NCBI RefSeq assembly: GCF_004216715.1
Contig: NZ_SGXG01000001.1
Coordinates: forward strand, 1,796,001 to 1,860,000
DNA length: 64,000 nt
Direction of reading: 5' to 3'
DNA from: Cecembia calidifontis
GTDB lineage: Bacteria; Bacteroidota; Bacteroidia; Cytophagales; Cyclobacteriaceae
Shown here: piece by piece, positions 7,685-16,716 of the stretch
How the letters are laid out: each line of letters opens with the position of its first letter
How positions within the stretch are numbered: the first letter of the stretch is position 1
Notes under the pieces: generated by a model
The model's database searches: none
Seen by the model: only the letters and a program-made list of their open reading frames with translations
Told to the model about the DNA's origin: nothing
Made by a program: the position numbers and the translations under genes

Positions 7685-8422
7685 TTAGAAGCTGAATCCT
7701 GTAGTCAGTTTAAAGAATGAATCATTTCCTTCTACCAAGTCCGTTCCGAAAGAGAACCTAGCAAACGGTCCGCCTCCTGGCTTAGTAAATTGTACGTAGG
7801 GTCCCAACCACTGATACACGTCTGTGGATGTAGATACATTGGATCCACCGGTATTTACTAGGTGCTCAAAGTGACCCCCAAAAGAAAAGAAATCAGAGGC
7901 TTTGTAACCGAAATTTACCCAATAGTGAAGGTAGGAAAGTGTGGTTCCACTTGGAGGAGCCTCATTTCGTAATGGAGCGTAAAAACCCGCATAGATCTGT
8001 CCTTCAGTTTTAGCTTTGTCCAATCCTATAGTAAGGTTAGGTACTACGCCATCGCCAAATCTTCCGGCGCCAATAGTTCCTGAGGAAAGGAGGTTGCCAC
8101 CCAGAATACCGATTTGAGGATTGACAGAGACTCCATCAGCTACATCAAAATTCATCCCTACACCAAACTCGGTCCAATTGCCCCAAGCACCACCGGTTCC
8201 ACCTGACCAAAGGATACCGTAAAAAGTAAACGCGGTGTTGTCGCTCAACTTGTAATTGCCCTGAAAGAAGGGATAAAATCCGAAGAATTGATCTGAGTTC
8301 AAACTTACATCAAAACTGAACTTGTCATCATCTTGAGCATTTGCTGTCTGAAAGGTAATAGCCAATATAAATAAGGCTATCAGTGAACTGCTCTTAAGCA
8401 GTAAAGTAAATTTGTTTTTCAT
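7685..8422 (-). CDS. Predicted outer-membrane beta-barrel protein (DUF6733-like), 245 aa
   Basis: The frame is open for 41 codons upstream, but the ATG at 8422 starts a standard signal peptide (MKNKFTLLLKSSSLIALFIL, cleavage near ANAQ-DDD). The mature protein consists of alternating aromatic and glycine strands (FYPFFQGNYKLSDNTAFTFY, WTEFGVGMNF, YLHYWVNFGYK) and ends in a phenylalanine (TTGFSF), the usual signature for insertion of a beta-barrel. The DUF6733 label is from memory and uncertain. No obvious operon partner; it stands between two terminators. Confidence 0.6.
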   Translation of the reverse strand: MKNKFTLLLKSSSLIALFILAITFQTANAQDDDKFSFDVSLNSDQFFGFYPFFQGNYKLSDNTAFTFYGILWSGGTGGAWGNWTEFGVGMNFDVADGVSVNPQIGILGGNLLSSGTIGAGRFGDGVVPNLTIGLDKAKTEGQIYAGFYAPLRNEAPPSGTTLSYLHYWVNFGYKASDFFSFGGHFEHLVNTGGSNVSTSTDVYQWLGPYVQFTKPGGGPFARFSFGTDLVEGNDSFFKLTTGFSF

Positions 8423-8623
8423 AGGTTGAATAGGTTTTATGAATAATAGGTTTGTTTTTGAACCAGCATTTGTCATAAAAATGATTAATTGCTGATTTTT
8501 GGTTTCTAAATTAATCATAAATTTCAATAAAGCAATAAAAAACAAATTTTGTGGTTAAAAAATTAACCAAAACATGGTTTTATTATCGAAATTTCAATCA
8601 AACCCAAAAGGTGTTGAAAAATA

Positions 8624-8657
8624 AAAAAGGCCATCCTGCTTACAGAATGGCCTTTTT
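8624..8657. terminator. Intrinsic terminator, mainly for hemE
   Basis: AAAAAGGCCAT ... ATGGCCTTTTT hairpin 15 bases beyond the hemE stop; both flanks are A/T runs. Confidence 0.8.
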
Positions 8658-8672
8658 GGGGTCTTGGATGCG

Positions 8673-9698
8673 TTATTTGTAATTCTTTACAGTTTCAATA
8701 AAAACTTTTACCATTTCTGGGTCTATGTCAGGATAGACACCATGTCCCAGATTGGCGATATGTCTGGAACCTTTAAACTGATCCATCATGCGCTTGGTGG
8801 CTGCTTCCACTTCTTTAGGACTGCCATATAGGGCAGCGGGATCTAGATTACCCTGCAAAGTTTTGTGAGCACCAATCAGTTCACGTGATTCGGCAATGCC
8901 CATGTTCCAGTCCAAACCAATGGTTTCACAATTCAGTGCCCCCATTTCTTTTCTGGCAAAGAATGCGCCTTTGGCAAAGACTGTTTTGGGGACTTCTGTA
9001 ATGGCATCACAGATTTGTGAAATATATTTCAAGGAATATTCCTGGTAGTGATCAGGGGGCAGGATTCCAGCCCAGCTGTCAAATATTTGAATCAGGTCTG
9101 CACCGGCAGCAATTTGCGCCTTGAGGTAATTGATGGTGCTGTCAGTGATCATTTGGAGTAGTTGGTGCGAAAACTCCGGTTGTGTATAAAGCATTGCCCT
9201 TGCTTTCGAGAAGGTTTTGCTTCCCGAGCCTTCTATCATATAGGCAAAAATGGTCCAGGGAGCCCCGGCGAAACCTATGAGCGGAACCCGTCCATTCAAT
9301 GCTTTTTTGGTGATCTTAATGGCATCAATGACATAGCTCAAATCATCCACGCCATCAGCTATTCTGAGTTTTTTAAGATCTGCCTCTGATTTGATGGTGT
9401 CCGGGAACCAAGGTCCTCTTTTTTCTACCATTTCATAGGGAAGTCCCATGGCTTCCGGGATGACCAAGATGTCGGAAAAAATGATAGCAGCATCTACGCC
9501 CAAGATGTCCACCGGCTGAATGGTCACTTCAGCGGCTAATTCAGGCGTTTTGGCCAATTCGATAAAACCGCTTACGGATTCTCTTACTGCTCTGTATTCA
9601 GGAAGTATCCTTCCGGCCTGGCGCATCAGCCATACGGGGGTTCTTTCCACTTTTTCCCCTTTGGCTGCCCTCAATAATAAATCATTCTTCAATTGCAT
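8673..9698 (-). CDS. hemE: Uroporphyrinogen decarboxylase
   Basis: HemE converts uroporphyrinogen III to coproporphyrinogen III in the cytoplasm, a step of haem synthesis. The 341-residue length is normal. Residues 22-30 give PVWLMRQAGR, the substrate-binding signature, followed by the conserved aspartate region (IIFSDILVIPEAMG near 72-85), GFAGAPWTIFAYMIEG near 135 and a C-terminal NLGHGVYPDIDPE. It appears to be a single-gene unit with its own terminator. hemC lies at 32 kb and a hemB relic at 2 kb, so haem genes here are dispersed. Confidence 0.95.
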   Translation of the reverse strand: MQLKNDLLLRAAKGEKVERTPVWLMRQAGRILPEYRAVRESVSGFIELAKTPELAAEVTIQPVDILGVDAAIIFSDILVIPEAMGLPYEMVEKRGPWFPDTIKSEADLKKLRIADGVDDLSYVIDAIKITKKALNGRVPLIGFAGAPWTIFAYMIEGSGSKTFSKARAMLYTQPEFSHQLLQMITDSTINYLKAQIAAGADLIQIFDSWAGILPPDHYQEYSLKYISQICDAITEVPKTVFAKGAFFARKEMGALNCETIGLDWNMGIAESRELIGAHKTLQGNLDPAALYGSPKEVEAATKRMMDQFKGSRHIANLGHGVYPDIDPEMVKVFIETVKNYK

Positions 9699-9770
9699 GG
9701 CGCAAAGATAGCTGAGGAAATTTTATTTTGTGAATAAGTTTGGAAAATTCAGATTATGGGAAGAAAAAGA

Positions 9771-9795
9771 AAAACCCTCTGTAGGGAGGGTTTTT
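9771..9795 (-). terminator. Intrinsic terminator
   Basis: AAAACCCTC/GAGGGTTTT hairpin about 20 bases beyond the stop of the collagen-like lipoprotein gene, followed on the minus strand by a T-rich run. Confidence 0.7.
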
Positions 9796-9816
9796 AGTTT
9801 ATTGGTCAATTGACTT

Positions 9817-10344
9817 TTAGTTCCTTGGCTGAATCTGGATCACATCTTCTTCGGTAGCGCCGATGAGTTTCATCACAGCCTCGTAATCTGTAAAATCAAT
9901 TCTGCTGGAAGCAAAATCAGCAGGTACTACTATGACCCTAAATACTTGACCTAGCCTCCATTGAGGCCCCAAAGTGGAAAATTGAATGTTACCGTCTAAA
10001 AAAATTCCAAAGTCTATATTTGAATAATCAAAATTGTAAATCAATATGTTACTTTCAAAAAAATAAAATTGAGGAAGCAATCTCCAGATATCTCTATTAT
10101 TTTCAACTCCGACTAATCTGTATACTAATACAGCATCACTGTCCTCTAACCTAACTGGAAAATTAAATACCTCAAAATAATCATTTTGGGAGGTGAAATC
10201 AATTTCAACTTCATATGTGGTTCCTAAAATATTGATACCTGGTTCCCCCTGAGGTCCAATGGGGCCTTGAGGCCCTTCGGGCCCAACACATGATATCATA
10301 ACCGAAATTAATAAAAATAAAGCTGTTAAATTTATCTTATTCAT
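9817..10344 (-). CDS. Lipoprotein with a short collagen-like segment, 175 aa
   Basis: Signal sequence with lipobox (SVMISCVG, cysteine near residue 19), then a collagen-type Gly-X-Y run (GPEGPQGPIGPQGEPG, residues 21-36), then a beta-rich domain of about 135 residues ending at QIQPRN. This layout, lipobox followed by a few GPxG repeats and a globular domain, recurs in Bacteroidota surface lipoproteins, where the collagen-like part may act as a spacer. Function unknown. It is 4 bases downstream of the secreted-protein gene at 10349-10864, so the two probably form an operon. Confidence 0.7.
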   Translation of the reverse strand: MNKINLTALFLLISVMISCVGPEGPQGPIGPQGEPGINILGTTYEVEIDFTSQNDYFEVFNFPVRLEDSDAVLVYRLVGVENNRDIWRLLPQFYFFESNILIYNFDYSNIDFGIFLDGNIQFSTLGPQWRLGQVFRVIVVPADFASSRIDFTDYEAVMKLIGATEEDVIQIQPRN

Positions 10345-10348
10345 ATTT

Positions 10349-10864
10349 TTAGAGATTACTTGTTGAGGGAGATATAAATATATTTATAGGAATAGTAAAT
10401 ATTCCTGTTGGTGTTTGATAAATTAATCTTCCAGAACCTACCTGTATAATTTCAGTCACTATAACTGTTCCTTGGCTTCCATGATTTCCAAACCCTAAGT
10501 TAATCAAAACTCTTTCTATTTGGGTATTTCCTCCACGAGGGTTACTAACTGAAGGACTAGTTCCACCGTTATTTCCACTTCTCCTCAAATTAACCCATTT
10601 TGAAACTTGAATTTCAAAATTTAATGTCACATTGGTAATAACTCCCCGATTGTCTCTTTGAATGAGTGGGTTTTGAATAATTTCAATTTCAAAATCTGGT
10701 TCTGTTGAGTCTACGACCACTGCTTGGGGAAGAATGAAGCCCGTAGGAGTTAAAATCTTCTGAACACTGTAAGCCGTATTGTTAAAGTATTCTAAAGTCG
10801 ATTGTCCTTTAGAAAATTTTAAAAAAAAAGTAAAAAGGATCAATAGATAGATTTTTTTTTGCAT
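10349..10864 (-). CDS. Secreted hypothetical protein, 171 aa
   Basis: The frame is open 24 codons further upstream, but the ATG at 10864 gives a signal peptide (MQKKIYLLILFTFFLKFSKG, cleavage before QSTLEYF). The mature part is rich in beta-prone residues and asparagine/glycine (RSGNNGGTSPSVSNPRGG near 120) and has no motif I recognise. It is the first gene of a two-gene unit with the collagen-like lipoprotein, which suggests both act at the cell surface. Confidence 0.55.
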   Translation of the reverse strand: MQKKIYLLILFTFFLKFSKGQSTLEYFNNTAYSVQKILTPTGFILPQAVVVDSTEPDFEIEIIQNPLIQRDNRGVITNVTLNFEIQVSKWVNLRRSGNNGGTSPSVSNPRGGNTQIERVLINLGFGNHGSQGTVIVTEIIQVGSGRLIYQTPTGIFTIPINIFISPSTSNL

Positions 10865-10966
10865 AGTATTGTCTAAAAGACAAGTTTTATGAATTTTTAG
10901 AAAATTCATACTGATTATTAACAAAGATTGCTGCAATAAATTGAAACGAATGATATTTTTTTAGGT

Positions 10967-11494
10967 TTACTTTTTTTCAGCCTGATAAATCCCGATGACC
11001 CTAACGTGTTCAGGGCCAAGTATTTGGTCAACGTAGATGTTTGGGGCCGGCATGTTATTGGATTTTGCAAAATCCTCGATCTTTGACTTAACTTTATTCG
11101 GACCGGGCATAACAAAACGGTTGGCTTCAATTTCCGCTACTATGGCTTCATGACCATCTAAAGATAGGATTTGTTTTCCGGTTATATCCTCCAGCCAACG
11201 CCTCTCAATGCCCACAAAAACCTCCATTGTATCTAACTTTCCGGCAGGTTCTATATAATAAATGGTATGTAAAATGGACCCAGAGTTTTCTTTTTGAAGT
11301 TTTTCTATTTGGACAAACGAATTCTTCAAAGATTCATCCTGGGGTGTCCCTCTGTAATGTATGCCTACTAATTCAATTTTGCCCAGATTTTTTTGGGAAA
11401 TCTGAATCTCATTGAATCCGCCAAGGGCTTTGAATGTATAAAAGCCTACTGCGATGATGGATAAAATAAGGATTCCGGCAATTGTTTTTTTCAT
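10967..11494 (-). CDS. Membrane-anchored protein, GyrI-like effector-binding fold suspected, 175 aa
   Basis: One N-terminal hydrophobic segment (AGILILSIIAVGFYTF, residues 5-20) anchors or exports the protein. The rest (IELVGIHYRGTPQD near 42, EVFVGIERRW near 92, VRVIGIYQAE at the end) looks like the two-fold beta-alpha-beta arrangement of GyrI/AraC effector-binding domains, but no decisive signature is visible. It begins 2 bases after the stop of the outer-membrane protein gene at 11497-12081, so they form one transcription unit. Confidence 0.55.
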   Translation of the reverse strand: MKKTIAGILILSIIAVGFYTFKALGGFNEIQISQKNLGKIELVGIHYRGTPQDESLKNSFVQIEKLQKENSGSILHTIYYIEPAGKLDTMEVFVGIERRWLEDITGKQILSLDGHEAIVAEIEANRFVMPGPNKVKSKIEDFAKSNNMPAPNIYVDQILGPEHVRVIGIYQAEKK

Positions 11495-11496
11495 CT

Positions 11497-12081
11497 CTAG
11501 AATATGTACCTTATACCAATTCCCCCTTGGAACCTGAAATGTCCGAAACGGTCCAATAACTCCATAAACAATCCTGCTTCAAGAAATACACTTATTGGAA
11601 GGTCATCAAAATAATACTCTGCTCCTCCAAAAACTTCAGGACCAAAGTCCAAATTGGTTCTGGTCTCCCTGAACACTGCGTTGGGGTTACGGGGAGGATC
11701 TGTATAGGAATAATCCACTTGTGTGCTCCTTAACTGTGCGCCCAGACCGCCATAACCTAACAAATAACCCACATCTATACCGAATATATCGGTAATGTCT
11801 TCATGGTAAATGCCCCGTAAATTGAAAGAAAGTATGCTGCGGGTACTGTGACCGGCATAAAAGGCATTGGAACTTGGCCGGTTGTTGTCAAAAGACCTTT
11901 GGTAATACCTGGCATTGAAGGCACCCGCACCGCCAAACATTCCCTCAAAAGCAAAGTGGTCATCTACAAATTTTTTCATGGTGATGGATAAGGGTTCTCC
12001 TAACCTAATCCCTATTCCATCTTCTTGAGCCATGGCAGCAAATGGCAGGTAAAATGCCATCAATAAAATAATTCTCTTCAC
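11497..12081 (-). CDS. Predicted outer-membrane beta-barrel protein, 194 aa
   Basis: Signal peptide MKRIILLMAFYLPFAAMA followed by QEDGIG. The rest has the alternating pattern of a small barrel (HFAFEGMFGG, ILSFNLRGIYHED, FGIDVGYLLGYGGLG, ISVFLEAGLFMEL) and ends in GIGIRYIF with the terminal phenylalanine of BAM substrates. Family not recognised. It is co-directional with, and 2 bases from, the gene at 10967. Confidence 0.6.
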   Translation of the reverse strand: MKRIILLMAFYLPFAAMAQEDGIGIRLGEPLSITMKKFVDDHFAFEGMFGGAGAFNARYYQRSFDNNRPSSNAFYAGHSTRSILSFNLRGIYHEDITDIFGIDVGYLLGYGGLGAQLRSTQVDYSYTDPPRNPNAVFRETRTNLDFGPEVFGGAEYYFDDLPISVFLEAGLFMELLDRFGHFRFQGGIGIRYIF

Positions 12082-12183
12082 GTTATTTGGTTCAGTTTAT
12101 ATCTACGCTGTCAACGGCGCAAAAATAGGGCCTGTTATCTTAAGTTGACAGGAAAATGAAGAAAATTGAATCTAAAATCCAGG

Positions 12184-13956
12184 TCAGATGGCCATGGATT
12201 TCAATTGCATCTGATGCAATTGGGCATAATAGCCGCCTTTTTCTAAAAGGGATTCGTGGGTACCCACTTCCTTGATCTCACCTTGGTGCAACACGATGAT
12301 TTTATGGGCTTTTTGAATGGTCGAAAGCCTATGCGCAATGACAATGGAAGTCCTGCCTTTCATCATTTTCTCAATGGCTTTTTGTATCATTTCTTCAGTT
12401 TCGGTATCCACGGAAGAGGTGGCCTCATCCAAGATGATAATTTCCGGATTGTAGACCATTGCCCTGACAAAAGAAATCAATTGCCTTTGGCCAACAGATA
12501 GGGTCGCACCTCTCTCTTTGACATTGTAATCCAAACCTCCCGGCAGTTTCTCTATGAATTTTTTGGCACCGACGAGTTTTGCTGCCTGCATCACTTCTTC
12601 CCTGCTGATATCCGGGTTGCCAAGGGTAATGTTGTAATAAATCGTATCTGAGAAAAGGAACACGTCCTGCAAAACCACCCCGATATGTTTTCTCAAGGTG
12701 CCCAATTCGAAATCCCGGATATCCGTTCCGTCGATTTTAATGCTTCCCTTGTTGATCTCGTAAAACCTTGATATCAGATTGATGATGGAGGACTTTCCTG
12801 CACCAGTGGCTCCGACCAAAGCAACGGTCTCTCCATGTTTGACTTCAAAATTGATATCTTTCAATACCCATTCCTCATCATTGTAGGCAAACCAGACATT
12901 TTCAACAGCAATATTGCCTTTGATTTTTTCAGGTTTGAAATTGCCCTCGTTAGGGATCTGTTCTTCACTTTCCAGAAGCTTAAATATCCTTGAGGAACTT
13001 ACTACACCTAATTGAAGGGTGTTGTAGCGGTCTGCAATCATCCGGATCGGGCGGAAGAAGAGCTGCAGGTACATGATAAAGGAAATCAATACACCCACTT
13101 TGATATCTGCGTCAAATACGCCGGTGGCACCGTACCACACTACCAAGCCTATTCCTATGGCCTGAATGATTTCTGCTACGGGGAAATAGATGGAATAATA
13201 GAGGACGGATTTGATATGTGCCTTGCGGTGTTCTTTGTTGATTTCTTGGAATTTTTCCAGTTCCCTTTTTTCCCGGTTAAAAATCTGCACGATGTTCATT
13301 CCGGTAATGTGTTCCTGCAAAAATGAATTCAGGTTGGAAACGGCATTTCTTACCTCGTTAAAGGCCACTTTGATTTTTTCTTTGAAAATGTAAGTAGATA
13401 TGATCAACAGTGGCAATGTGCATAAACTGACGAGGGTAAGTTTCCAATCGATGTAGAACATGACTGCTAAAATGGTTACCAATTGGAGTAGGTCACCGAT
13501 GATCGCAGCCAGACCTTCGCTGAACACATCTGCCAGGGTTTCAATGTCTGAAATGTTTCGGGTTACCAATCTTCCAATGGGGGTATTGTCAAAAAACTTC
13601 AGACGCATTTTCAGCAAATGCCTGTACAATTTGATGCGGATGTCTTTGATAATGACCTGACCGATCCAGCCGGATAAGTAAGTATGGGCAAACTGTACTA
13701 CTGCCTGAAGAACCATCAAAAAAATCAAAAGATAAATTATACGTACAAGGCCTGCTCCGTCCCCGATGGCCACATAATCATCAATGGCCACCTGTATATA
13801 ATAAGGTCGGGTAGGGGCTAAAATTGCCAAAGCAATGGTTAGAAATACCAAAAAGTAGAATTGTGCCCTGTAAGGCTTTACAAATTTGTAGAGCTTTTTA
13901 AGGACTTGGGTATCTATGATTTCCCCACTATGGACGTTTTCTTTTTCTAAGCTCAA
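12184..13956 (-). CDS. ABC exporter, fused membrane and ATPase domains, 590 aa
   Basis: A half-transporter of the MsbA/MdlB type: an N-terminal six-helix domain (residues about 30-320) followed by the nucleotide-binding domain. Walker A is GATGAGKSS near 380, Walker B ILDEATSSVD near 505, the H-loop VIAHRLST near 540. The ABC signature reads LSVGQ instead of the usual LSGGQ; this variant is tolerated in several exporters. As a homodimer it would export lipids, drugs or peptides at ATP expense; the substrate cannot be told. It ends 12 bases after truA starts its own frame end, so it is probably co-transcribed with truA. Confidence 0.9.
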   Translation of the reverse strand: MSLEKENVHSGEIIDTQVLKKLYKFVKPYRAQFYFLVFLTIALAILAPTRPYYIQVAIDDYVAIGDGAGLVRIIYLLIFLMVLQAVVQFAHTYLSGWIGQVIIKDIRIKLYRHLLKMRLKFFDNTPIGRLVTRNISDIETLADVFSEGLAAIIGDLLQLVTILAVMFYIDWKLTLVSLCTLPLLIISTYIFKEKIKVAFNEVRNAVSNLNSFLQEHITGMNIVQIFNREKRELEKFQEINKEHRKAHIKSVLYYSIYFPVAEIIQAIGIGLVVWYGATGVFDADIKVGVLISFIMYLQLFFRPIRMIADRYNTLQLGVVSSSRIFKLLESEEQIPNEGNFKPEKIKGNIAVENVWFAYNDEEWVLKDINFEVKHGETVALVGATGAGKSSIINLISRFYEINKGSIKIDGTDIRDFELGTLRKHIGVVLQDVFLFSDTIYYNITLGNPDISREEVMQAAKLVGAKKFIEKLPGGLDYNVKERGATLSVGQRQLISFVRAMVYNPEIIILDEATSSVDTETEEMIQKAIEKMMKGRTSIVIAHRLSTIQKAHKIIVLHQGEIKEVGTHESLLEKGGYYAQLHQMQLKSMAI

Positions 13957-13968
13957 AAGACCTATGGT

Positions 13969-14721
13969 TTAAATAAACAGGTTGTCAGGATAGGTAATGT
14001 CACATAAAAAGAGGCCGTGGGCAGGTGCAGCCGCTTTGGCTTCATTTCTATTTTTACTTTCCAGTATTCTTTGAAATTCTTCTACAGTAATCTTGAAGGT
14101 CCCAACTTCAATCAGGGTACCTACAATTGCACGGACCATTCCTCTCAGAAATCGGTTGGCCGTTATATGAAATAACAAAAGCTGGCCTTTTTGTTCCCAA
14201 TAAGCCTCCTTTATTTTACAGTGAAAGGTGTTGACATCTGTTTTCACTTTTGAAAAACATTGAAAATCCTCATGCTCAAGCAACAGGGAGGCTGCCTCAT
14301 TCATCACTTGGATATCCGGTTTTTTGAAGAGCTGCCATGCAGACTCTTGTTCAAATGGATCTTTTCTTAGGCTTATCCTGTAGACATAACTCCTCCAGAT
14401 CGCATCAAACCGGGTGTGTGCTTCTTCATGCACCTTCCTAAGACTGTATCCGGCAATGTCTTTGGGAAGGATTCCATTTAATTTTTTCAGGAATTCATCT
14501 GCAATCAATTCCTCTATGGTATCAAAATGGGCAAACTGTTTGGAGGCATGAACGCCTGTATCTGTACGCCCACTTCCCATGATGCCGGTAGGAACACCCA
14601 GGATGGTAGAAATGGCTTTTTCCAATTCTGCCTGTACCGTATGGGCGTTTTGTTGGATCTGCCAGCCGTGGTAATGGGTGCCTTTATAGCCCAGTTCTAG
14701 AAAGTATCTGTTGGTTTTCAT
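13969..14721 (-). CDS. truA: tRNA pseudouridine(38-40) synthase
   Basis: TruA isomerises uridines 38-40 in the tRNA anticodon stem. The 250-residue protein starts with LGYKGTHYHGWQIQQNAHTV-like core (residues 11-30), carries the catalytic aspartate in GRTDTGVHA near residue 52, and has RFLRGMVRAIVG near 190 as in the family. It is upstream of the ABC exporter gene on the same strand, 12 bases apart, and divergent from the DUF4293 gene. Confidence 0.95.
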   Translation of the reverse strand: MKTNRYFLELGYKGTHYHGWQIQQNAHTVQAELEKAISTILGVPTGIMGSGRTDTGVHASKQFAHFDTIEELIADEFLKKLNGILPKDIAGYSLRKVHEEAHTRFDAIWRSYVYRISLRKDPFEQESAWQLFKKPDIQVMNEAASLLLEHEDFQCFSKVKTDVNTFHCKIKEAYWEQKGQLLLFHITANRFLRGMVRAIVGTLIEVGTFKITVEEFQRILESKNRNEAKAAAPAHGLFLCDITYPDNLFI

Positions 14722-14827
14722 TTTCCAATCACAAAGATAGTATTCGCTTTCAAAAAATTATCTCCGTTTATCCAAACCTTGCGATTCCAGAAATTACCCT
14801 GTTTCTTTGTCAAAATTTGAAGGTAAT

Positions 14828-15307
14828 ATGATACAAAGAATTCAGACAGTATTTCTTTTTTTGGTAGCCGTTGCCATGGTATTGGTAATGGTTTTTCCAA
14901 TATGGCATCAGGTCAATCCGGGCCAGACCCAAATGATGACATTGGATGCCTGGAGCTTGGTGACCAAAGATGTGGCAAGCGGTGAAGTGATTGAATCTGA
15001 AAACAAAATGGTTATTGGGATTTTGGCTATCGTTGCAGCCATTCTGGCATTGGTCAGTATCTTCCAATATAAAAACAGGAGCAAGCAAATACTCATCAAT
15101 ATGATCAATTCTTTGGTCATGGTGATCAATGTGGGAATGATCGTTTGGATGAGCCATTCGGCCAATGAGGTTTTCAACCCTTCCATGAACGGGGCCTTTG
15201 TAATGGGGTTTTGGTCTATTTTTGCCGGTATGGTAATGAACCTTTTGGCCAATAGATTTATCCGCAAAGACGAAATGTTGGTCCGGTCAGTAGATAGGAT
15301 CCGATAA
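14828..15307 (+). CDS. DUF4293 family membrane protein, 159 aa
   Basis: The ATG at 14828 follows GAAGGTAAT, a reasonable ribosome site, and is preferred over an in-frame start 21 bases upstream. The protein opens MIQRIQTVFLFLVAVAM, typical of the Bacteroidota DUF4293 family, and has four membrane segments (residues about 5-22, 57-77, 84-102, 122-140) with a short loop after the first. Function unknown. It is a single gene followed by a terminator at 15325. Confidence 0.8.
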   Translation: MIQRIQTVFLFLVAVAMVLVMVFPIWHQVNPGQTQMMTLDAWSLVTKDVASGEVIESENKMVIGILAIVAAILALVSIFQYKNRSKQILINMINSLVMVINVGMIVWMSHSANEVFNPSMNGAFVMGFWSIFAGMVMNLLANRFIRKDEMLVRSVDRIR

Positions 15308-15324
15308 TAAATAAGAATAAATCC

Positions 15325-15357
15325 AAAGCCGACAGCATCACCTGTCGGCTTTTTTTA
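15325..15357 (+). terminator. Intrinsic terminator after the DUF4293 gene
   Basis: AAAGCCGACAG, loop CATCAC, CTGTCGGCTTT followed by a T run. Confidence 0.85.
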
Positions 15358-15382
15358 TCTTTAATGTTTCAATTCTAAATCC

Positions 15383-16483
15383 ATGAAAATCGAAACCATT
15401 GCCATCCACGCAGGAACAATCATTACAGATAGCCACCGGCCCGCCATTCAGCCCATCACCACCTCAACAACCTTTGAGCATCATGAGGGTTCCCTCATTT
15501 ATACCAGAGCCAACAATCCCAATAGGCTGGCTTTGGAGCAGGTTTTGGCCCAATTGGAATTTGGTGATGATGCTGCTGCCTTTTCTTCCGGCAATGCTGC
15601 CGCCATGGCCGTCTTTCAGGCATTGCCTGCAGGAAGCCATATTATCGCTCCTGATGACATGTACCATGGGATCAGAAAACAGTTGGTGGAAGTGTTTCAT
15701 GGAATCCATGAAACCAGCTTTGTGAATTTGGCTGATGAAGAGGCAGTCAAAGCAGCCGTGAAGAAAAATACCAGATTGATCTGGGTAGAGACGCCATCCA
15801 ATCCATTATTGAAAATCACAGACATCAGGGCATTGGTCAAAATAGCAAAAGAGCATGGGCTCTTAGTGGCCTGTGACAATACCTTTGCTACCCCTGTGTT
15901 TCAAAACCCATTGAAATTAGGTGCCGATCTGGTAATGCACAGTACTACCAAGTTTCTAGGTGGACATAGTGATATTTTGGGGGGAGCTTTAATTACCCGG
16001 GGAAAAAGTGAGTTTTGGGAAAAAATCAGACTGGTTCAACATGTTGGTGGGGCAGTACCCTCACCTTTTGATTGTTATTTACTGACCAGAAGTATCAAGA
16101 CTTTACCCTACAGAATGAGGGGACATCATGACAATGCCATGAAACTTGCCGCCTTTTTAAATGGGCATCCCCAGGTAGAGAAAGTATTTTACCCTGGTTT
16201 GGAAAATCATCCAGGATTTGAAATTGCCAAAAGCCAAATGAGTGGGTTCAGTGGAGTACTTTCTTTGATGGTCAAAGGGGGAGCAGCTAAAGCGGATGAA
16301 GTGATTTCAAAATTGAAGTATTTTACCCATGCGACAAGTTTAGGAGGAGTAGAGAGCCTGATAGAAAGGAGGGCTGCTGTTGAAGGTCCAGACTCCAAGA
16401 CACCCCCTAATTTGCTTAGGGTATCCGTCGGCTTAGAAAATTCGGAAGATTTGATAGAAGATTTTGAAGAGGCTTTTCAGTAG
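15383..16483 (+). CDS. PLP-dependent transsulfuration enzyme (cystathionine gamma-synthase/lyase type)
   Basis: A 366-residue fold-type I PLP enzyme of the Cys/Met metabolism family. The cofactor lysine lies in MHSTTKFLGGHSDILGG (near residue 192); the opening TIAIHAGTI and YTRANNPNRLALE near 38 and the C-terminal SLGGVESLIERRA (near 327) are characteristic. It makes or cleaves cystathionine; which reaction (gamma-synthase, gamma-lyase or homocysteine formation) cannot be decided from sequence alone. It sits alone between two terminators; cysE and cysM are at 41-43 kb. Confidence 0.88.
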   Translation: MKIETIAIHAGTIITDSHRPAIQPITTSTTFEHHEGSLIYTRANNPNRLALEQVLAQLEFGDDAAAFSSGNAAAMAVFQALPAGSHIIAPDDMYHGIRKQLVEVFHGIHETSFVNLADEEAVKAAVKKNTRLIWVETPSNPLLKITDIRALVKIAKEHGLLVACDNTFATPVFQNPLKLGADLVMHSTTKFLGGHSDILGGALITRGKSEFWEKIRLVQHVGGAVPSPFDCYLLTRSIKTLPYRMRGHHDNAMKLAAFLNGHPQVEKVFYPGLENHPGFEIAKSQMSGFSGVLSLMVKGGAAKADEVISKLKYFTHATSLGGVESLIERRAAVEGPDSKTPPNLLRVSVGLENSEDLIEDFEEAFQ

Positions 16484-16514
16484 GTCTCTTCTTGTATTTT
16501 TATGCTAAAGCAAA

Positions 16515-16538
16515 AGAGGCAGTCATCAGACTGCCTCT
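16515..16538 (+). terminator. Intrinsic terminator
   Basis: AGAGGCAGTC, loop ATCA, GACTGCCTCT followed by a pyrimidine-rich run, 32 bases after the transsulfuration enzyme stop. Confidence 0.75.
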
Positions 16539-16716
16539 CTTACTTTTTGTTTTTGGGCGAAATTAATTTAATAAAAAAGCAATTAGGGTGATTTTAGCAG
16601 CTTTTCTGTTCTAATTCCGTATAACAAATTAAAAAATCTTTTTTCACTTTCGGAAATAATTGTTGTATTATTTTTTTATTGGTTGAAATTTTTCAATATC
16701 CTTTGTTGTCAGTGTA